A DNA stretch of 64,000 nt, taken from positions 131,730-195,729 of the forward strand of contig CAJTUM010000005.1 in the NCBI GenBank assembly GCA_910579575.1, written 5' to 3'. The DNA comes from an uncultured Eubacteriales bacterium (GTDB taxonomy: Bacteria > Bacillota > Clostridia > Oscillospirales > Butyricicoccaceae). The translations under genes and the position numbers were made by a program. The notes under the pieces were generated by a model. The model saw only the letters and a program-made list of their open reading frames with translations. It searched no databases and was not told where the DNA came from. Positions 8,304 through 15,981 of this stretch are shown here, one piece after another (positions within the stretch are counted from its first letter, which is position 1; each line of letters starts with the position of its first letter).

Positions 8304-8422
8304 GGATTGGGCAAGCTGGTCAGGCTCGCTGCGTCCGCCAGCATCCAAAGGCATAAGGCGCAGATCTGCTCCAGGCTGTCCCCTTCCGCCGCGCAGCGGC
8401 AGACGATTGTAAACGCTTCCAT
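8300..8422 (-). CDS. 40-residue peptide coupled to the recombinase
   Basis: A short frame starting MEAFTIVCRCAAEGDSLEQI and ending LTSLPNP. It has a strong AGGAGG site 8 bases upstream and its TGA overlaps the recombinase ATG, the arrangement used for translational coupling. The recombinase lacks its own ribosome-binding site, so this ORF may be needed to load ribosomes. The cysteines in IVCRC and ICALC are the only notable residues. Function unknown; it could be a small accessory or directionality factor, but that is a guess. Confidence 0.6.
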   Translation of the reverse strand: MEAFTIVCRCAAEGDSLEQICALCLWMLADAASLTSLPNP

Positions 8423-8490
8423 CTTCATCGCCTCCTGGAAAAGCATATGAAAACCGGCGCTTTTCCATGCCGCCAACTGCAAGCGGCGCA

Positions 8491-8514
8491 AAAAAGCGGC
8501 GGAAAATCCGCCGC
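8491..8514 (-). terminator. Terminator after the DUF4438 gene
   Basis: Perfect 8-base stem GCGGCGGA (8496-8503) with TCCGCCGC (8507-8514) and a 3-base loop. On the minus strand it is followed by a T run (8491-8495). It separates the DUF4438 gene from the recombinase unit. Confidence 0.75.
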
Positions 8515-8532
8515 TTTTGCCGCAAAGGACGA

Positions 8533-9393
8533 TTATTTGACGAAATAATCCGCCAGGTTGGCGTTGGGGTCGATCACCGCTTCGATCAGCGGAGTTTTGC
8601 AGGTCATCAAAGTGGTGACGCCAGGGCCGTGGCCAGACAGAATGCAATCGCTATGCACCACAACGCCGATGGTGACAGCCCCCGTCATGTAATTTCGGCC
8701 ATAGCGGGTGTCCGCGTCCAGAATGGCCACGATATCGCCAAAACGCAGCTTGTCCAGGCCGTATTCCTTGGTGATTTTCTGGTCGTGAAGGGTGATGTCG
8801 TAGTCGCCATAATAGGAGGTGGAGGCGCCCAGGCCAGAACCCATGACGCAGGCGGGCACAATCTTGGCCACGCCCACTTGCAGCTTGCCGTCGCCCAGTT
8901 CGGCGACATTCATTTTTTCCAGCAGCTCGGGGCTCATGTTGCGCAGCAGGATTTCCGGGTAATCCAGCAGCTTCATGCCCTGGCCTTGGGAGCGGACGTC
9001 GATGGTGTCGCCAATGCTCATCTTGGCCATGGTTTCGTCGTCAAAATAGCACAGCAGATGCTCGCAGCCGCCGTGTTTGCCGGTGACGAAGCCTACGGCT
9101 CCCTTGGCGTCGCCCGAGCGGACGATAGCCTGATTGCCGACGCAGGAAAGGCCCTGGAGCGCGGCGTTGTATTCGTCGTTTTCATTGCGGGCGGTGACGC
9201 CCGGCTCCAGATGGTCCGCGGCCCAACCCACGCAGCGGTCGCCGATCTTGGCGTTGAAGGTGATGCCGCCTGTGGCAGGCAGGGTGAAGGGCTCGCCGTC
9301 GATGGTATGGCGATAAGCCTGGGCCCCTTTGGAATGACGCACCTTGCCCTGCACCAGCAGGATGGGCAGATCGTCCCGATTGAATTTCAGCAT
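8533..9393 (-). CDS. DUF4438 domain protein
   Basis: A 286-residue cytoplasmic protein of the DUF4438 family, recognised from PATGGITFNAKIGDRCVGW near residue 40-58, ENDEYNAALQGLSCVGN, VTGKHGGCEHLLCYF, then VMGSGLGASTSYYGDYDI, RFGDIVAILDADTRYGRNYM and GHGPGVTTLMTC. The many glycines and acidic turns suggest a catalytic barrel-like fold, but no reaction is established. The start at 9393 follows AGAAGGGAAG. It overlaps the end of the small upstream gene by 7 bases and is closed by a terminator at 8491-8514. Confidence 0.85.
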   Translation of the reverse strand: MLKFNRDDLPILLVQGKVRHSKGAQAYRHTIDGEPFTLPATGGITFNAKIGDRCVGWAADHLEPGVTARNENDEYNAALQGLSCVGNQAIVRSGDAKGAVGFVTGKHGGCEHLLCYFDDETMAKMSIGDTIDVRSQGQGMKLLDYPEILLRNMSPELLEKMNVAELGDGKLQVGVAKIVPACVMGSGLGASTSYYGDYDITLHDQKITKEYGLDKLRFGDIVAILDADTRYGRNYMTGAVTIGVVVHSDCILSGHGPGVTTLMTCKTPLIEAVIDPNANLADYFVK

Positions 9394-9749
9394 AGAAATC
9401 GCTTCCCTTCTCGTTTTGATATGGGTCCTGACTCTACTTTACCACAGTTCCGGCGATTTGGGAAGAAAGAACGGCTATTTTGCCGCTTTATTTTTATGGC
9501 GCATCCTCTTTTTTTGATTTCTTGCTTTCTCTGAAAATTTTTATAACAATTCTTGCACATATTTGTATTGTGAATCGATTTTATATTTTCAGACGTTACA
9601 AATTCTCTGCCGCATACGCCGCAAGCTTCTATAGTTGTTGTTGAAATCGAACGACTGCCTGAACACATTGTAAGAATGGAAGCCAAAGCTAATACTACAA
9701 TCATAAACGTCGCGCGCCTGGAACCCTTTTGAAAAGAATTTTCATCCAT
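9387..9749 (-). CDS. Small membrane or lipoprotein-like protein with a zinc ribbon
   Basis: 120 residues. A short polar N-terminus is followed by a hydrophobic stretch (MIVVLALASILTMCSG, about residues 15-30) that may be a membrane anchor or an imperfect lipobox with Cys. Then a CGVCGREF and MCKNCYKNF pair forms a four-cysteine zinc ribbon, and the tail is very basic (QRKQEIKKRGCAIKIKRQ). The start at 9749 has GGAGAG upstream. The stop overlaps the DUF4438 start by 7 bases. It is more AT-rich than its neighbours, hinting at transfer. Function unknown. Confidence 0.55.
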   Translation of the reverse strand: MDENSFQKGSRRATFMIVVLALASILTMCSGSRSISTTTIEACGVCGREFVTSENIKSIHNTNMCKNCYKNFQRKQEIKKRGCAIKIKRQNSRSFFPNRRNCGKVESGPISKREGKRFLC

Positions 9750-9917
9750 TTTCTTATCTCTCCATACCAAACCGCATCGTTTTTTGTTCTACAACGCCGT
9801 TTTCTGAGCCATGAACGAAAGTATATCATGGTTTAATCTTATAGTCAATTTATTTTAATCTTTTACTTGCTTTTATGACGCTTATACATTCTCCAAAATA
9901 ATGGCGGAGGTGTTTCT

Positions 9918-10247
9918 ATGAATTATGCGCTTTTGGGCAAACGGATACGGGACGAGCGTCTTTTGCTCCGCTGGACGCTGGAGAAATTGGCCGAGCGAAC
10001 CGATAAAAGCATCAATTTTATTGGGCAAATCGAGCGAGGCGAGGGAAAACCCAGCCTGGAAACCTTGGTGGATATTGCAAACGCCCTGGGAACTACTGTG
10101 GACAGTCTGCTACAGGATAATATCAAAGCGTCAGGCGATGGAATTCAGAAAGAAATTGGCGCTTTAGTCGGCTCTCTGGACGACAAGGGCAAGCAATTCA
10201 TCCTGGACATGGTGAAACGATACCATTATTACCACGATATCCAATGA
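9918..10247 (+). CDS. XRE-family transcriptional regulator
   Basis: A 109-residue helix-turn-helix protein. The HTH_3 domain covers about residues 5-65 (LGKRIRDERLLLRWTLEKLAERTDKSINFIGQ broken over the two helices, then GEGKPSLETLVDIANALGTTVDSLL). The C-terminal part (GSLDDKGKQFILDMVKRYHYY) resembles the tail of small phage-like and sporulation-associated repressors. GGAGG stands about 8 bases before the ATG. It is convergent with the truncated dpaA. Targets are not visible; no clear operator was found upstream. Confidence 0.9.
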   Translation: MNYALLGKRIRDERLLLRWTLEKLAERTDKSINFIGQIERGEGKPSLETLVDIANALGTTVDSLLQDNIKASGDGIQKEIGALVGSLDDKGKQFILDMVKRYHYYHDIQ

Positions 10248-10299
10248 GACAGCCCCTGCGCCAAAGCCATGGCCGCCAGCTTTTGTGAAAACAGAACCG

Positions 10300-11094
10300 C
10301 TACACAAAAACAAGATATGACTGTTTGCGCCTTTGCAAGAAGTCAGCCCCCCCTGGCTTTGAAGCAAGATCAATGGTCAATGTATGAGGGGACAGCAGCG
10401 CCAGTTTTTCCCTATCCAGCACAAGGGACGGGACGGTGTTGTATACCAGCTCCTGCCGGGGCAGGATTTGGCCGATATGTTCTGTTTCAATTGCCTCCAA
10501 GCCGGCGCAGCGGGCCAGCTCCAGATCCTCCGGCTTTCGGGCGGAGACGGCGACTTTGGCGCCCAGAGCCCGCAGCCGCCAAGCCAGCGCCTGGCCGATG
10601 CGCCCATAACCGACGATAAGGCAGTTTGCGCCCAAAATAGTCTGCTCCCGCTTCTCCAGGGCCAGACCTATGGCCGCCTCCGCCGTGATGGCGGCGTTGC
10701 GCCGGGTCAGCGCCTCCTCCGCTCCATAGTCCCGCAGCTTTAACCCCCGCTCTGCCGCCATGCGGCAAAGCGCCGGGTCGGGCAGACCGGCCAGCAGCAG
10801 GCAAGCGGGCGCCTCTTCCACGACGCTGTCCAGCATGGGCTCCAGCCAAATATCTTCCTCCGCCAAGGGAGCGTTGAGCCGGCCTTCTTTTTGGGCGGGC
10901 ATGGGCAAAACCGCCCAGCAGGCGTCCCGAAGAGCCTCCCCCAAGCTGTCGCAGTGGACGACGCCTGGCCCCAGTTCTTCTCGTCCCAAACCAAAGGCCT
11001 CAACCTGCCAGCCCTCCTCCGCCAGCAGGCGGCACAACCGAATCTGGCGTATATCGCCGCCCAGCACAGCGCACTTCATCTTTTTTGCTTCCAT
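10300..11094 (-). CDS. dpaA: Dipicolinate synthase subunit A, C-terminally truncated
   Basis: SpoVFA/DpaA works with DpaB to oxidise dihydrodipicolinate to dipicolinic acid in the mother cell during sporulation. The frame has 264 residues against about 290-300 for the family. The N-terminal region MKCAVLGGDIRQIRLCRLL and the Rossmann part GANCLIVGYGRIGQALAWRL (about 160-180) are typical. The protein reaches IDLASKPGGADF and then ends with 14 unrelated residues, missing the LGLPGKVAP-type C-terminus. No dpaB lies downstream. The start at 11094 is supported by AAGGAG 8 bases upstream. It may be a pseudogene, an interrupted gene, or a gene whose remainder lies beyond this window. Confidence 0.75.
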   Translation of the reverse strand: MEAKKMKCAVLGGDIRQIRLCRLLAEEGWQVEAFGLGREELGPGVVHCDSLGEALRDACWAVLPMPAQKEGRLNAPLAEEDIWLEPMLDSVVEEAPACLLLAGLPDPALCRMAAERGLKLRDYGAEEALTRRNAAITAEAAIGLALEKREQTILGANCLIVGYGRIGQALAWRLRALGAKVAVSARKPEDLELARCAGLEAIETEHIGQILPRQELVYNTVPSLVLDREKLALLSPHTLTIDLASKPGGADFLQRRKQSYLVFV

Positions 11095-11159
11095 CTTTTC
11101 ACTCCTTCCCTGCCCTATCCTATTCTCCGCCGCCAGACGATGTGAGGCCCATTCCCCTC

Positions 11160-11188
11160 TTGCCGGCGGCGCGTTTCTGGCGTATAAT
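11160..11188 (+). promoter_or_regulatory. Promoter of the GntR regulator
   Basis: -35 TTGCCG (11160-11165), 17-base spacer and a perfect -10 TATAAT (11183-11188), 45 bases before the GntR start codon. Confidence 0.7.
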
Positions 11189-11233
11189 GGGTATATTCAG
11201 ACCAACGGACCGGACTTGGAAAGGAAGCGGGAT

Positions 11234-11887
11234 ATGAAAAAATTCAACGAAGCTTTGAGCGGAAACCCTTTGCGCAAGCACGTTTATAAGGAAATTGAAA
11301 AAGCGATTTTGGACGGCGTTTTCGAGCCCGGCTATTCGCTGACCGAGGGCAAGCTCTCCGCCGAGCTGGGGGTCAGCCGCACGCCTGTGCGGGAGGCCTT
11401 AATGCAGCTGGAGCTGGAGGGGCTGGTCAAGACCATTCCCAACAAGGGCGCCGTGGTTGTGGGCGTCACCGGCCAGGATATCGACGATATTTACACCATT
11501 CGTACCCGCATCGAAGGGTTGGCCGCTCGGCGGTGCGCCGTCAACATCGGCCAGGAGGAGCTGGAGGAGCTGCGCCAAGTGGTGGAATTGCAGGAATATT
11601 TTGTCACAAAGCAGGATTTTTTGCAGGTCTGGCATTTAGACAACCGGTTCCATGAAATGATCTATGAAGCCTGCCGCTCCAGACCGTTGAAACAAATCCT
11701 CTCCCTTTTCCACAATTACATCCAAAAGGCCAGAGAATATTCGGTAAAATCCGGGCGAGCTCAGGCCTCCACCCAGGAGCATCGGGCTGTGCTCAACGCC
11801 ATCGAGGCCCACGACCCAGACGCCGCAGACGCCGCCATGGCTCTCCACGTCAAAAACGCCCGGGACGCTTTTTTTGAATATATGTAA
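11234..11887 (+). CDS. GntR/FadR-family transcriptional regulator
   Basis: A 217-residue DNA-binding regulator. The winged helix-turn-helix is at about residues 10-75 (LRKHVYKEIEKAILDG, EGKLSAELGVSRTPVREAL, LVKTIPNKGAVV). The C-terminal FCD ligand-binding domain includes DIYTIRTRIEGLAARR, DNRFHEMIYEACRSRPL and EHRAVLNAIEAHDPDAADAA, with the D, H and H residues that bind metal in this subfamily. The start at 11234 has AAAGGAAG upstream; a much longer frame running back through dpaA is an antisense artefact. Ligand unknown. It stands alone between its own promoter and the yjdF unit, so it probably acts in trans or on itself. Confidence 0.93.
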   Translation: MKKFNEALSGNPLRKHVYKEIEKAILDGVFEPGYSLTEGKLSAELGVSRTPVREALMQLELEGLVKTIPNKGAVVVGVTGQDIDDIYTIRTRIEGLAARRCAVNIGQEELEELRQVVELQEYFVTKQDFLQVWHLDNRFHEMIYEACRSRPLKQILSLFHNYIQKAREYSVKSGRAQASTQEHRAVLNAIEAHDPDAADAAMALHVKNARDAFFEYM

Positions 11888-11943
11888 GTCGGAAAAAACC
11901 GACGGCTATGCGTCGCTTGCCCGTCGGGGCTTCCCTCCTCGTA

Positions 11944-11972
11944 TTGACGGCGATCTTTTTTTGTTTTAGAAT
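11944..11972 (+). promoter_or_regulatory. Promoter of yjdF
   Basis: -35 TTGACG (11944-11949), 17-base spacer, -10 TAGAAT (11967-11972). Transcription should begin near 11979 and gives a leader of about 137 bases. The preceding inverted repeat CCGACGG / CCGTCGG (about 11900-11930) probably ends the GntR transcript. Confidence 0.7.
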
Positions 11973-11978
11973 GGATTT

Positions 11979-12115
11979 GGAGATAAAAACACGGTCCGGT
12001 CGGTAGTCCGGGCGCGAGCGCGCGGCAAAGCACGCCGTCAGTAACCTGCCTCCTTGGTTGTCCCTTCTCCGAAAGCCTTCTGCCTCGGCAGAAGAGCCCA
12101 AAAGGAGGCGTTGCA
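11979..12115 (+). promoter_or_regulatory. Probable yjdF riboswitch with anti-Shine-Dalgarno switch
   Basis: The leader of a yjdF (DUF2992) gene, where the yjdF motif RNA normally lies. It has a structured GC-rich core (about 11990-12047, with CCGG pairings and GCGCGAGCGCGC) and then GCCTCCTT at 12048-12055. This is perfectly complementary to AAGGAGGC at 12102-12109, the ribosome-binding site of yjdF. A separate hairpin CTTCTGCC / GGCAGAAG (about 12077-12094) lies between them. This gives a direct translational on/off switch. The motif name rests on the gene context and memory of conserved blocks; yjdF RNAs are known to respond to azaaromatic compounds. Confidence 0.7.
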
Positions 12116-12535
12116 ATGGAACCGATTTACACGCAGCTAACCGTCTATTTTGAGGACCCTTTCTGGGTAGGCGTGCTGGAGCGCCGACAAAACGACTTGA
12201 CGGAAGCCTGTAAAATGATCTTTGGCGGCGAACCAACGGACGGCCAGGTCTATGAAGCCTTGCTGCGGCAATACAACTGTCTGCGCTTCGGCCCGCCGGC
12301 CGAAACCGGCGGTCGGCCCCAGCTGATCCGCAGCTTCAAACGGCGTCAGCGGGCTATCCGCCGCCAGTTGGCGGAGGGCGGCCCGGGAACCAAAGCTCAA
12401 CAGGCTCTGGCCCTCCAGAGGCAGCAGGGCAAACAGGCCCGGCAAAAGCGAACCCGAGAGCAAAAGCAGCTGCAAGCCCGGCTGGATTTCCAGCGCAAAC
12501 AGCAAAAGCGAAAGGAAAAACGCCGGGGCCATTGA
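12116..12535 (+). CDS. yjdF: YjdF family protein (DUF2992)
   Basis: A 139-residue DUF2992 protein. The conserved N-terminus reads YTQLTVYFEDPFWVGVLER, followed by LTEACKMIFGGEPTDGQVYEALL and FGPPAE. The C-terminal 60 residues are an extremely basic lysine, arginine and glutamine-rich helix (from about residue 80), typical of the family. Its biochemical role is not known; riboswitch control by azaaromatics suggests a part in toxic-compound response. AAGGAGGC precedes the ATG and is the target of the leader anti-Shine-Dalgarno. A strong hairpin closes the unit downstream. Confidence 0.9.
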   Translation: MEPIYTQLTVYFEDPFWVGVLERRQNDLTEACKMIFGGEPTDGQVYEALLRQYNCLRFGPPAETGGRPQLIRSFKRRQRAIRRQLAEGGPGTKAQQALALQRQQGKQARQKRTREQKQLQARLDFQRKQQKRKEKRRGH

Positions 12536-12625
12536 ACGAAAAGCGCAAACGGGCAAAAAAAGACGGAGGCCGGAGGCCTCCTCCCACAAGGGCGGCAATG
12601 AAATCATTGCCGCTCCCAGTATTGA

Positions 12626-12663
12626 AAAGCGCAACAACCGCCTATTTGCGGTTGTTGCGCTTT
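12626..12663 (+). terminator. Terminator after yjdF
   Basis: A perfect 16-base stem, AAAGCGCAACAACCGC (12626-12641) with its complement at 12648-12663, and a 6-base loop. The T run is short (3 bases), so efficiency is uncertain. The rest of 12536-12813 holds nothing else I can assign. Confidence 0.65.
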
Positions 12664-12813
12664 CGTCAACGCCGGCTTTGGAGTCCGCGCGGCAAGGGAT
12701 GTCAAACCAAATGATCTGCAAAGGCGCTTTCGCTGTTCCATTGCTCCCTTGTCAGGCGCTTTGCATTCCCACTTCGGCTTCGTGTGTTTGAGAAACCAGA
12801 GGAGACGATTTAC

Positions 12814-13596
12814 ATGATCGAATTTTATCAGGGCACGCCGGAATCTGTCATAGAACGGTTGTGTAGGACAATATCAAACTTTGACCAATCATGGTTTGAA
12901 AAATGCGTGCCTGCGTCAGACGAACAGATTCGACAATTAAAAAATATTTGCGGTCAGTACGGTTACAGCGCGCCAAAGGTATACCTTGACTACCTAATGG
13001 CAATGGGGGAAAATGACGGCGGTTTGCTTGAAAGAGAATGGGACGGTTATATGGAACCCGGCGTCCATTGTATTTTAGAGCAGTTTGCCGAGGAAGATTC
13101 TGACGCAAGAGAACATTTGCGGCAGGGACTTCTTTTGTTTTCTTACCATTGGACCGATTCACATTGTTATTTGAACGTCAGCAAAGCAGAAGACAACCCT
13201 GTAATTATAGATCGGGAGAAGCGCTACTTTGCAGGGAGTTTTGAGAAATACCTATTTCAAAAAGCCTTTAACATCTATCAAGAAAAATTTGAGTACCAGT
13301 CGTCGGTTGGAACGTCTATCAATTCCTGTGACGCGATATTGAAACAATATTCCTTTCCATGTTCCACTCGCGGCGGAACGGCAGAGGAAAAAATGGCGTT
13401 CGCGAGATGGCTTGTAACGTCTCTTGGACTTCGCGAAGAGGAAGCATGGTTTGGGGATGCTCTTCATTTTTTTAGCTATAACGCGCATTATGCGCTGCAG
13501 ATCAATCTCCATCACAGTTTGCTGCTTGTCTTTTCGTGCGACGATCGTATGCAAAAGAAAAAGATCGATTCTACATTACGTCGTCTATTTCAATAA
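12814..13596 (+). CDS. SMI1/KNR4 (SUKH)-like protein
   Basis: A 260-residue protein whose first 150 residues look like a SUKH domain: SDEQIRQLKNICGQYGYSAPK, VYLDYLMAMGENDGGL, then a beta-rich part ending in SFEKYLFQKAFNIY. The last 100 residues (from about SINSCDAILKQY) form a second compact region with AFARWLVTSLGLREEEAWFGD. AGAGGAG precedes the start at 12814. Base composition is clearly more AT-rich than the surrounding genes, and codon use differs, indicating transfer. SUKH proteins are often immunity factors; no cognate toxin is visible, so this may be an orphan immunity gene. Confidence 0.7.
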   Translation: MIEFYQGTPESVIERLCRTISNFDQSWFEKCVPASDEQIRQLKNICGQYGYSAPKVYLDYLMAMGENDGGLLEREWDGYMEPGVHCILEQFAEEDSDAREHLRQGLLLFSYHWTDSHCYLNVSKAEDNPVIIDREKRYFAGSFEKYLFQKAFNIYQEKFEYQSSVGTSINSCDAILKQYSFPCSTRGGTAEEKMAFARWLVTSLGLREEEAWFGDALHFFSYNAHYALQINLHHSLLLVFSCDDRMQKKKIDSTLRRLFQ

Positions 13597-13652
13597 CCAT
13601 GATATTCCGCTTTCAGTATGCGCAAGGAGCGCGGAAACGCATGGGGCGTTTT

Positions 13653-14294
13653 TTAATACTCCTCCACGTCCAGATAAATCCGGCAGGCGATGGCCGCCGT
13701 TTCCGCCCGGGTGACGTTGGCCTGCGGGTCAAAAGAGCCGTCTTCCCGCCCCTTCATGATTCCCGAGGTATACATGGCTCGAACGGCGTCCAGCGCCCAA
13801 TCATGGACGCTTTCCTTGTCGGTATAGGGAATTTCGTCGATTTCGCCGCCATAGTAGATACCCAGATTTTTATAAAACCGATGACTCATCGCAGCCATCT
13901 GCTCCCGGGTGATGACGCCCTCGGGATCAAATTTCCCCTCTCCCACGCCTTCTACAATGCCCTGACGGAAGGCCCAGTTGGCTGCGGCGGCATACGAGGC
14001 TGTTTCCTCCACGTCGGTAAATTCCGAGCCGGGATAGCGGTCCAGCCCGGCATGAGCCAGCCCAGCCAGCGTTTTCACATATTCTGCGCGGGTCAACGGC
14101 TCGTCTGGGCAAAAGCTGCTTTCCGTCCGCCCCTCCAAAATATCCCATTGGCTTACATAAAGGATATCCTCATAGGCCCAATGATATTGGTCCACGTCGG
14201 TATAGGGCAGGCTGTAGGCCGCCGCCCCAGGCGCGGACGAGACGGCCAGCGTCAGGGCCAAGGCGGCTGCGGCTGTTTGTTTCACAAGTTTCAT
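13653..14294 (-). CDS. Secreted protein made of three SLH domains
   Basis: 213 residues: a Sec signal peptide (MKLVKQTAAAALALTLAVSS, cleavage near APGAAA) and three S-layer homology repeats at about residues 31-80, 92-140 and 155-205. Each has the aromatic/acidic start and the ITREQMAAM- or LTRAEYVKTL-like end (FCPDEPLTRAEY, FDPEGVITREQ, FDPQANVTRAE). SLH domains bind pyruvylated secondary cell wall polymer. No other domain is present, so it may be a wall-bound anchor or spacer. The start at 14294 has AGAAAGG upstream. It has its own promoter at 14367-14395. Confidence 0.9.
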   Translation of the reverse strand: MKLVKQTAAAALALTLAVSSAPGAAAYSLPYTDVDQYHWAYEDILYVSQWDILEGRTESSFCPDEPLTRAEYVKTLAGLAHAGLDRYPGSEFTDVEETASYAAAANWAFRQGIVEGVGEGKFDPEGVITREQMAAMSHRFYKNLGIYYGGEIDEIPYTDKESVHDWALDAVRAMYTSGIMKGREDGSFDPQANVTRAETAAIACRIYLDVEEY

Positions 14295-14366
14295 TTCTCT
14301 GCCTTTCTGTTTTGCGGCGGAGGCGTCGCCTCCTGGGTGACGGGCTTTCGCCCTTGGTACAGGCTT

Positions 14367-14395
14367 ATTATACGACCTTTGTCTCGGTTTGTTAA
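14367..14395 (-). promoter_or_regulatory. Promoter of the SLH protein gene
   Basis: On the minus strand, -35 TTAACA (14390-14395), 17-base spacer, -10 TATAAT (14367-14372). A small hairpin GGGC-GAAA-GCCC lies in the leader just downstream. Confidence 0.7.
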
Positions 14396-14425
14396 GCCCC
14401 AATCCCATCCAACGGGCGAGACCCG

Positions 14426-14454
14426 TTGACATCCGTCTTTTTTTCGCTTATCAT
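14426..14454 (+). promoter_or_regulatory. Strong promoter of the MATE exporter gene
   Basis: -35 TTGACA (14426-14431), 17-base spacer, -10 TATCAT (14449-14454). Predicted start near 14461, giving a leader of about 119 bases that contains a terminator hairpin. Confidence 0.75.
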
Positions 14455-14492
14455 AGAAAACAGCCGGAGGGCGGATCGTCTGAAAAAACGAC

Positions 14493-14538
14493 AAGCCGGA
14501 TAAGACGCGGGACAATCCCGTTTCTTATCCGGCTTTTT
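14493..14538 (+). terminator. Terminator hairpin in the MATE leader (possible attenuator)
   Basis: AAGCCGGATAAGA (14493-14505) pairs with TCTTATCCGGCTT (14523-14535), enclosing CGGGA/TCCCG inner pairs, and is followed by a T run. It lies after the promoter and before the start codon, so it would stop most transcripts. AGCCGG at 14462-14467 could instead pair with CCGGCT and act as an antiterminator. This is the layout of a riboswitch or attenuator; guanidine-IV RNAs precede MATE genes in clostridia, but I cannot confirm that class. Confidence 0.65.
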
Positions 14539-14579
14539 GCCGGTCTGGCCTGTTTCCGCAAAACAGAAAGGAGAACTCC

Positions 14580-15935
14580 ATGAAACAACAAGGAAACTTT
14601 ACACAAGGGCCGATTTTGGCGCCGTTGTGCCGGTTTGCTCTGCCGGTGCTGCTGGCTCTGCTGCTCCAAGCGGCCTATGGGGCGGCGGATTTGCTGATTG
14701 TGGGCCAATTCAGCGACGCGGCCAATATTTCCGCCGTATCCACCGGCAGCCAGATTATGCATACCTTCACCACTGTGGCGGCGGGCTTCGCCATGGGCGT
14801 CACAGTGCTGATCGGCAAAAAAATAGGCGAAGGCTCGCCGGACGAAGCCGGCCGCGTCATCGGCGGCGGCGCGGCCCTTTTCGTCTGGATGGGAATCGCC
14901 GCCACTCTGCTGGTTCCCTTTTTTGCCGGCCCCTTGTGCCGACTGATGCAGGCGCCGGAGGCCGCCTTTGCCCAGACCCAATCTTATGTGCGCATCTGCG
15001 CATTGGGTTCGCTGTTCATCTTGTCTTATAATGTGCTGGGCAGCGTCTTTCGAGGCGTCGGCGACAGCAAGACCCCCTTGTTTACCGTGGCGGCGGCCAG
15101 CCTCTTTAATGTGGCCGGCGACCTGCTGCTGGTGGCCGGGCTCAAACTGGGCGCCGCCGGCGCGGCTATCGCCACTGTGGCGGCTCAGGGGCTCAGCGTA
15201 TTCATTTGCCTGCTGGTCGTTCGCAAAAAGACCCTGCCCTTTGCCTTTTCCAAGGAATATCTCCGGTTGGATCAAAAAATTTCAGGAGCGATTTTTCGCC
15301 TGGGCGCTCCGGTGGCTCTGCAAAGCCTGCTGGTGAATATCTCGTTTTTGGCCATACTGGCCATTGTCAATTCCATGGGCGTGCTCTATTCCGCTGGAGT
15401 AGGGGTGGCGGAAAAGCTGTGCGGTTTCATTATGCTGGCGCCGGACGCTTATATGCAGGCGCTGTCCGTCTTTGTGGCTCAAAATATCGGCGCAGGCAAC
15501 CTTCCCCGCGCCAACAAGGCTTTGGCCTGCGGCGTCGGCGTTTCCCTGTTCACCAGCTTGTTTCTGGCCTACGCCGCCTTTTTCCATGGTCAGACGCTGG
15601 CCTCTCTGTTCTCCGGCGATTCCGCTATCGTCTATCAAGCGGCGGATTATTTGCGAGCCTACGCGCTGGATACGCTGCTGGTCAGCTTCTTATTCAGCTT
15701 CATCGGCTATTATAACGGCCGGGGAAAAACGCTTTTCGTCATGTGTCAGGGTCTGGCCGGCGCCTTTTTCGTCCGAATCCCTGTTTCCTACCTGATGAGC
15801 CGACTGCCCAACGCCACCCTGTTCCGCATCGGCCTGGCTACCCCCGCTTCCTCCGTCGTTCAAATCTTCCTGTGCGCCGTCTATTTCGCCGCGCTGAGCC
15901 GGCGGCCGGCGCCGGCAGACGAAAGCAAAAGCTAA
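14580..15935 (+). CDS. MATE family multidrug exporter
   Basis: A 451-residue inner-membrane antiporter with 12 expected helices in two MatE halves (about residues 15-175 and 235-395). Typical segments are FALPVLLALLLQAAYGAADLLIVGQF, ISAVSTGSQIMHTFTTVAAGFAMG, LGSVFRGVGDSKTP, LGAAGAAIATVAAQ, and SVFVAQNIGAGNLPRANKAL in the second half. Substrates are probably cationic drugs or toxic metabolites exported with Na+ or H+. AAAGGAG precedes the ATG. It has its own promoter with a terminator in the leader. A TetR regulator gene converges 46 bases downstream and could be the local regulator. Confidence 0.95.
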   Translation: MKQQGNFTQGPILAPLCRFALPVLLALLLQAAYGAADLLIVGQFSDAANISAVSTGSQIMHTFTTVAAGFAMGVTVLIGKKIGEGSPDEAGRVIGGGAALFVWMGIAATLLVPFFAGPLCRLMQAPEAAFAQTQSYVRICALGSLFILSYNVLGSVFRGVGDSKTPLFTVAAASLFNVAGDLLLVAGLKLGAAGAAIATVAAQGLSVFICLLVVRKKTLPFAFSKEYLRLDQKISGAIFRLGAPVALQSLLVNISFLAILAIVNSMGVLYSAGVGVAEKLCGFIMLAPDAYMQALSVFVAQNIGAGNLPRANKALACGVGVSLFTSLFLAYAAFFHGQTLASLFSGDSAIVYQAADYLRAYALDTLLVSFLFSFIGYYNGRGKTLFVMCQGLAGAFFVRIPVSYLMSRLPNATLFRIGLATPASSVVQIFLCAVYFAALSRRPAPADESKS

Positions 15936-15981
15936 ACATTCCTCCAGCGGCGTCCGTTTCCATCCGTCGCGCCGACGAGGA

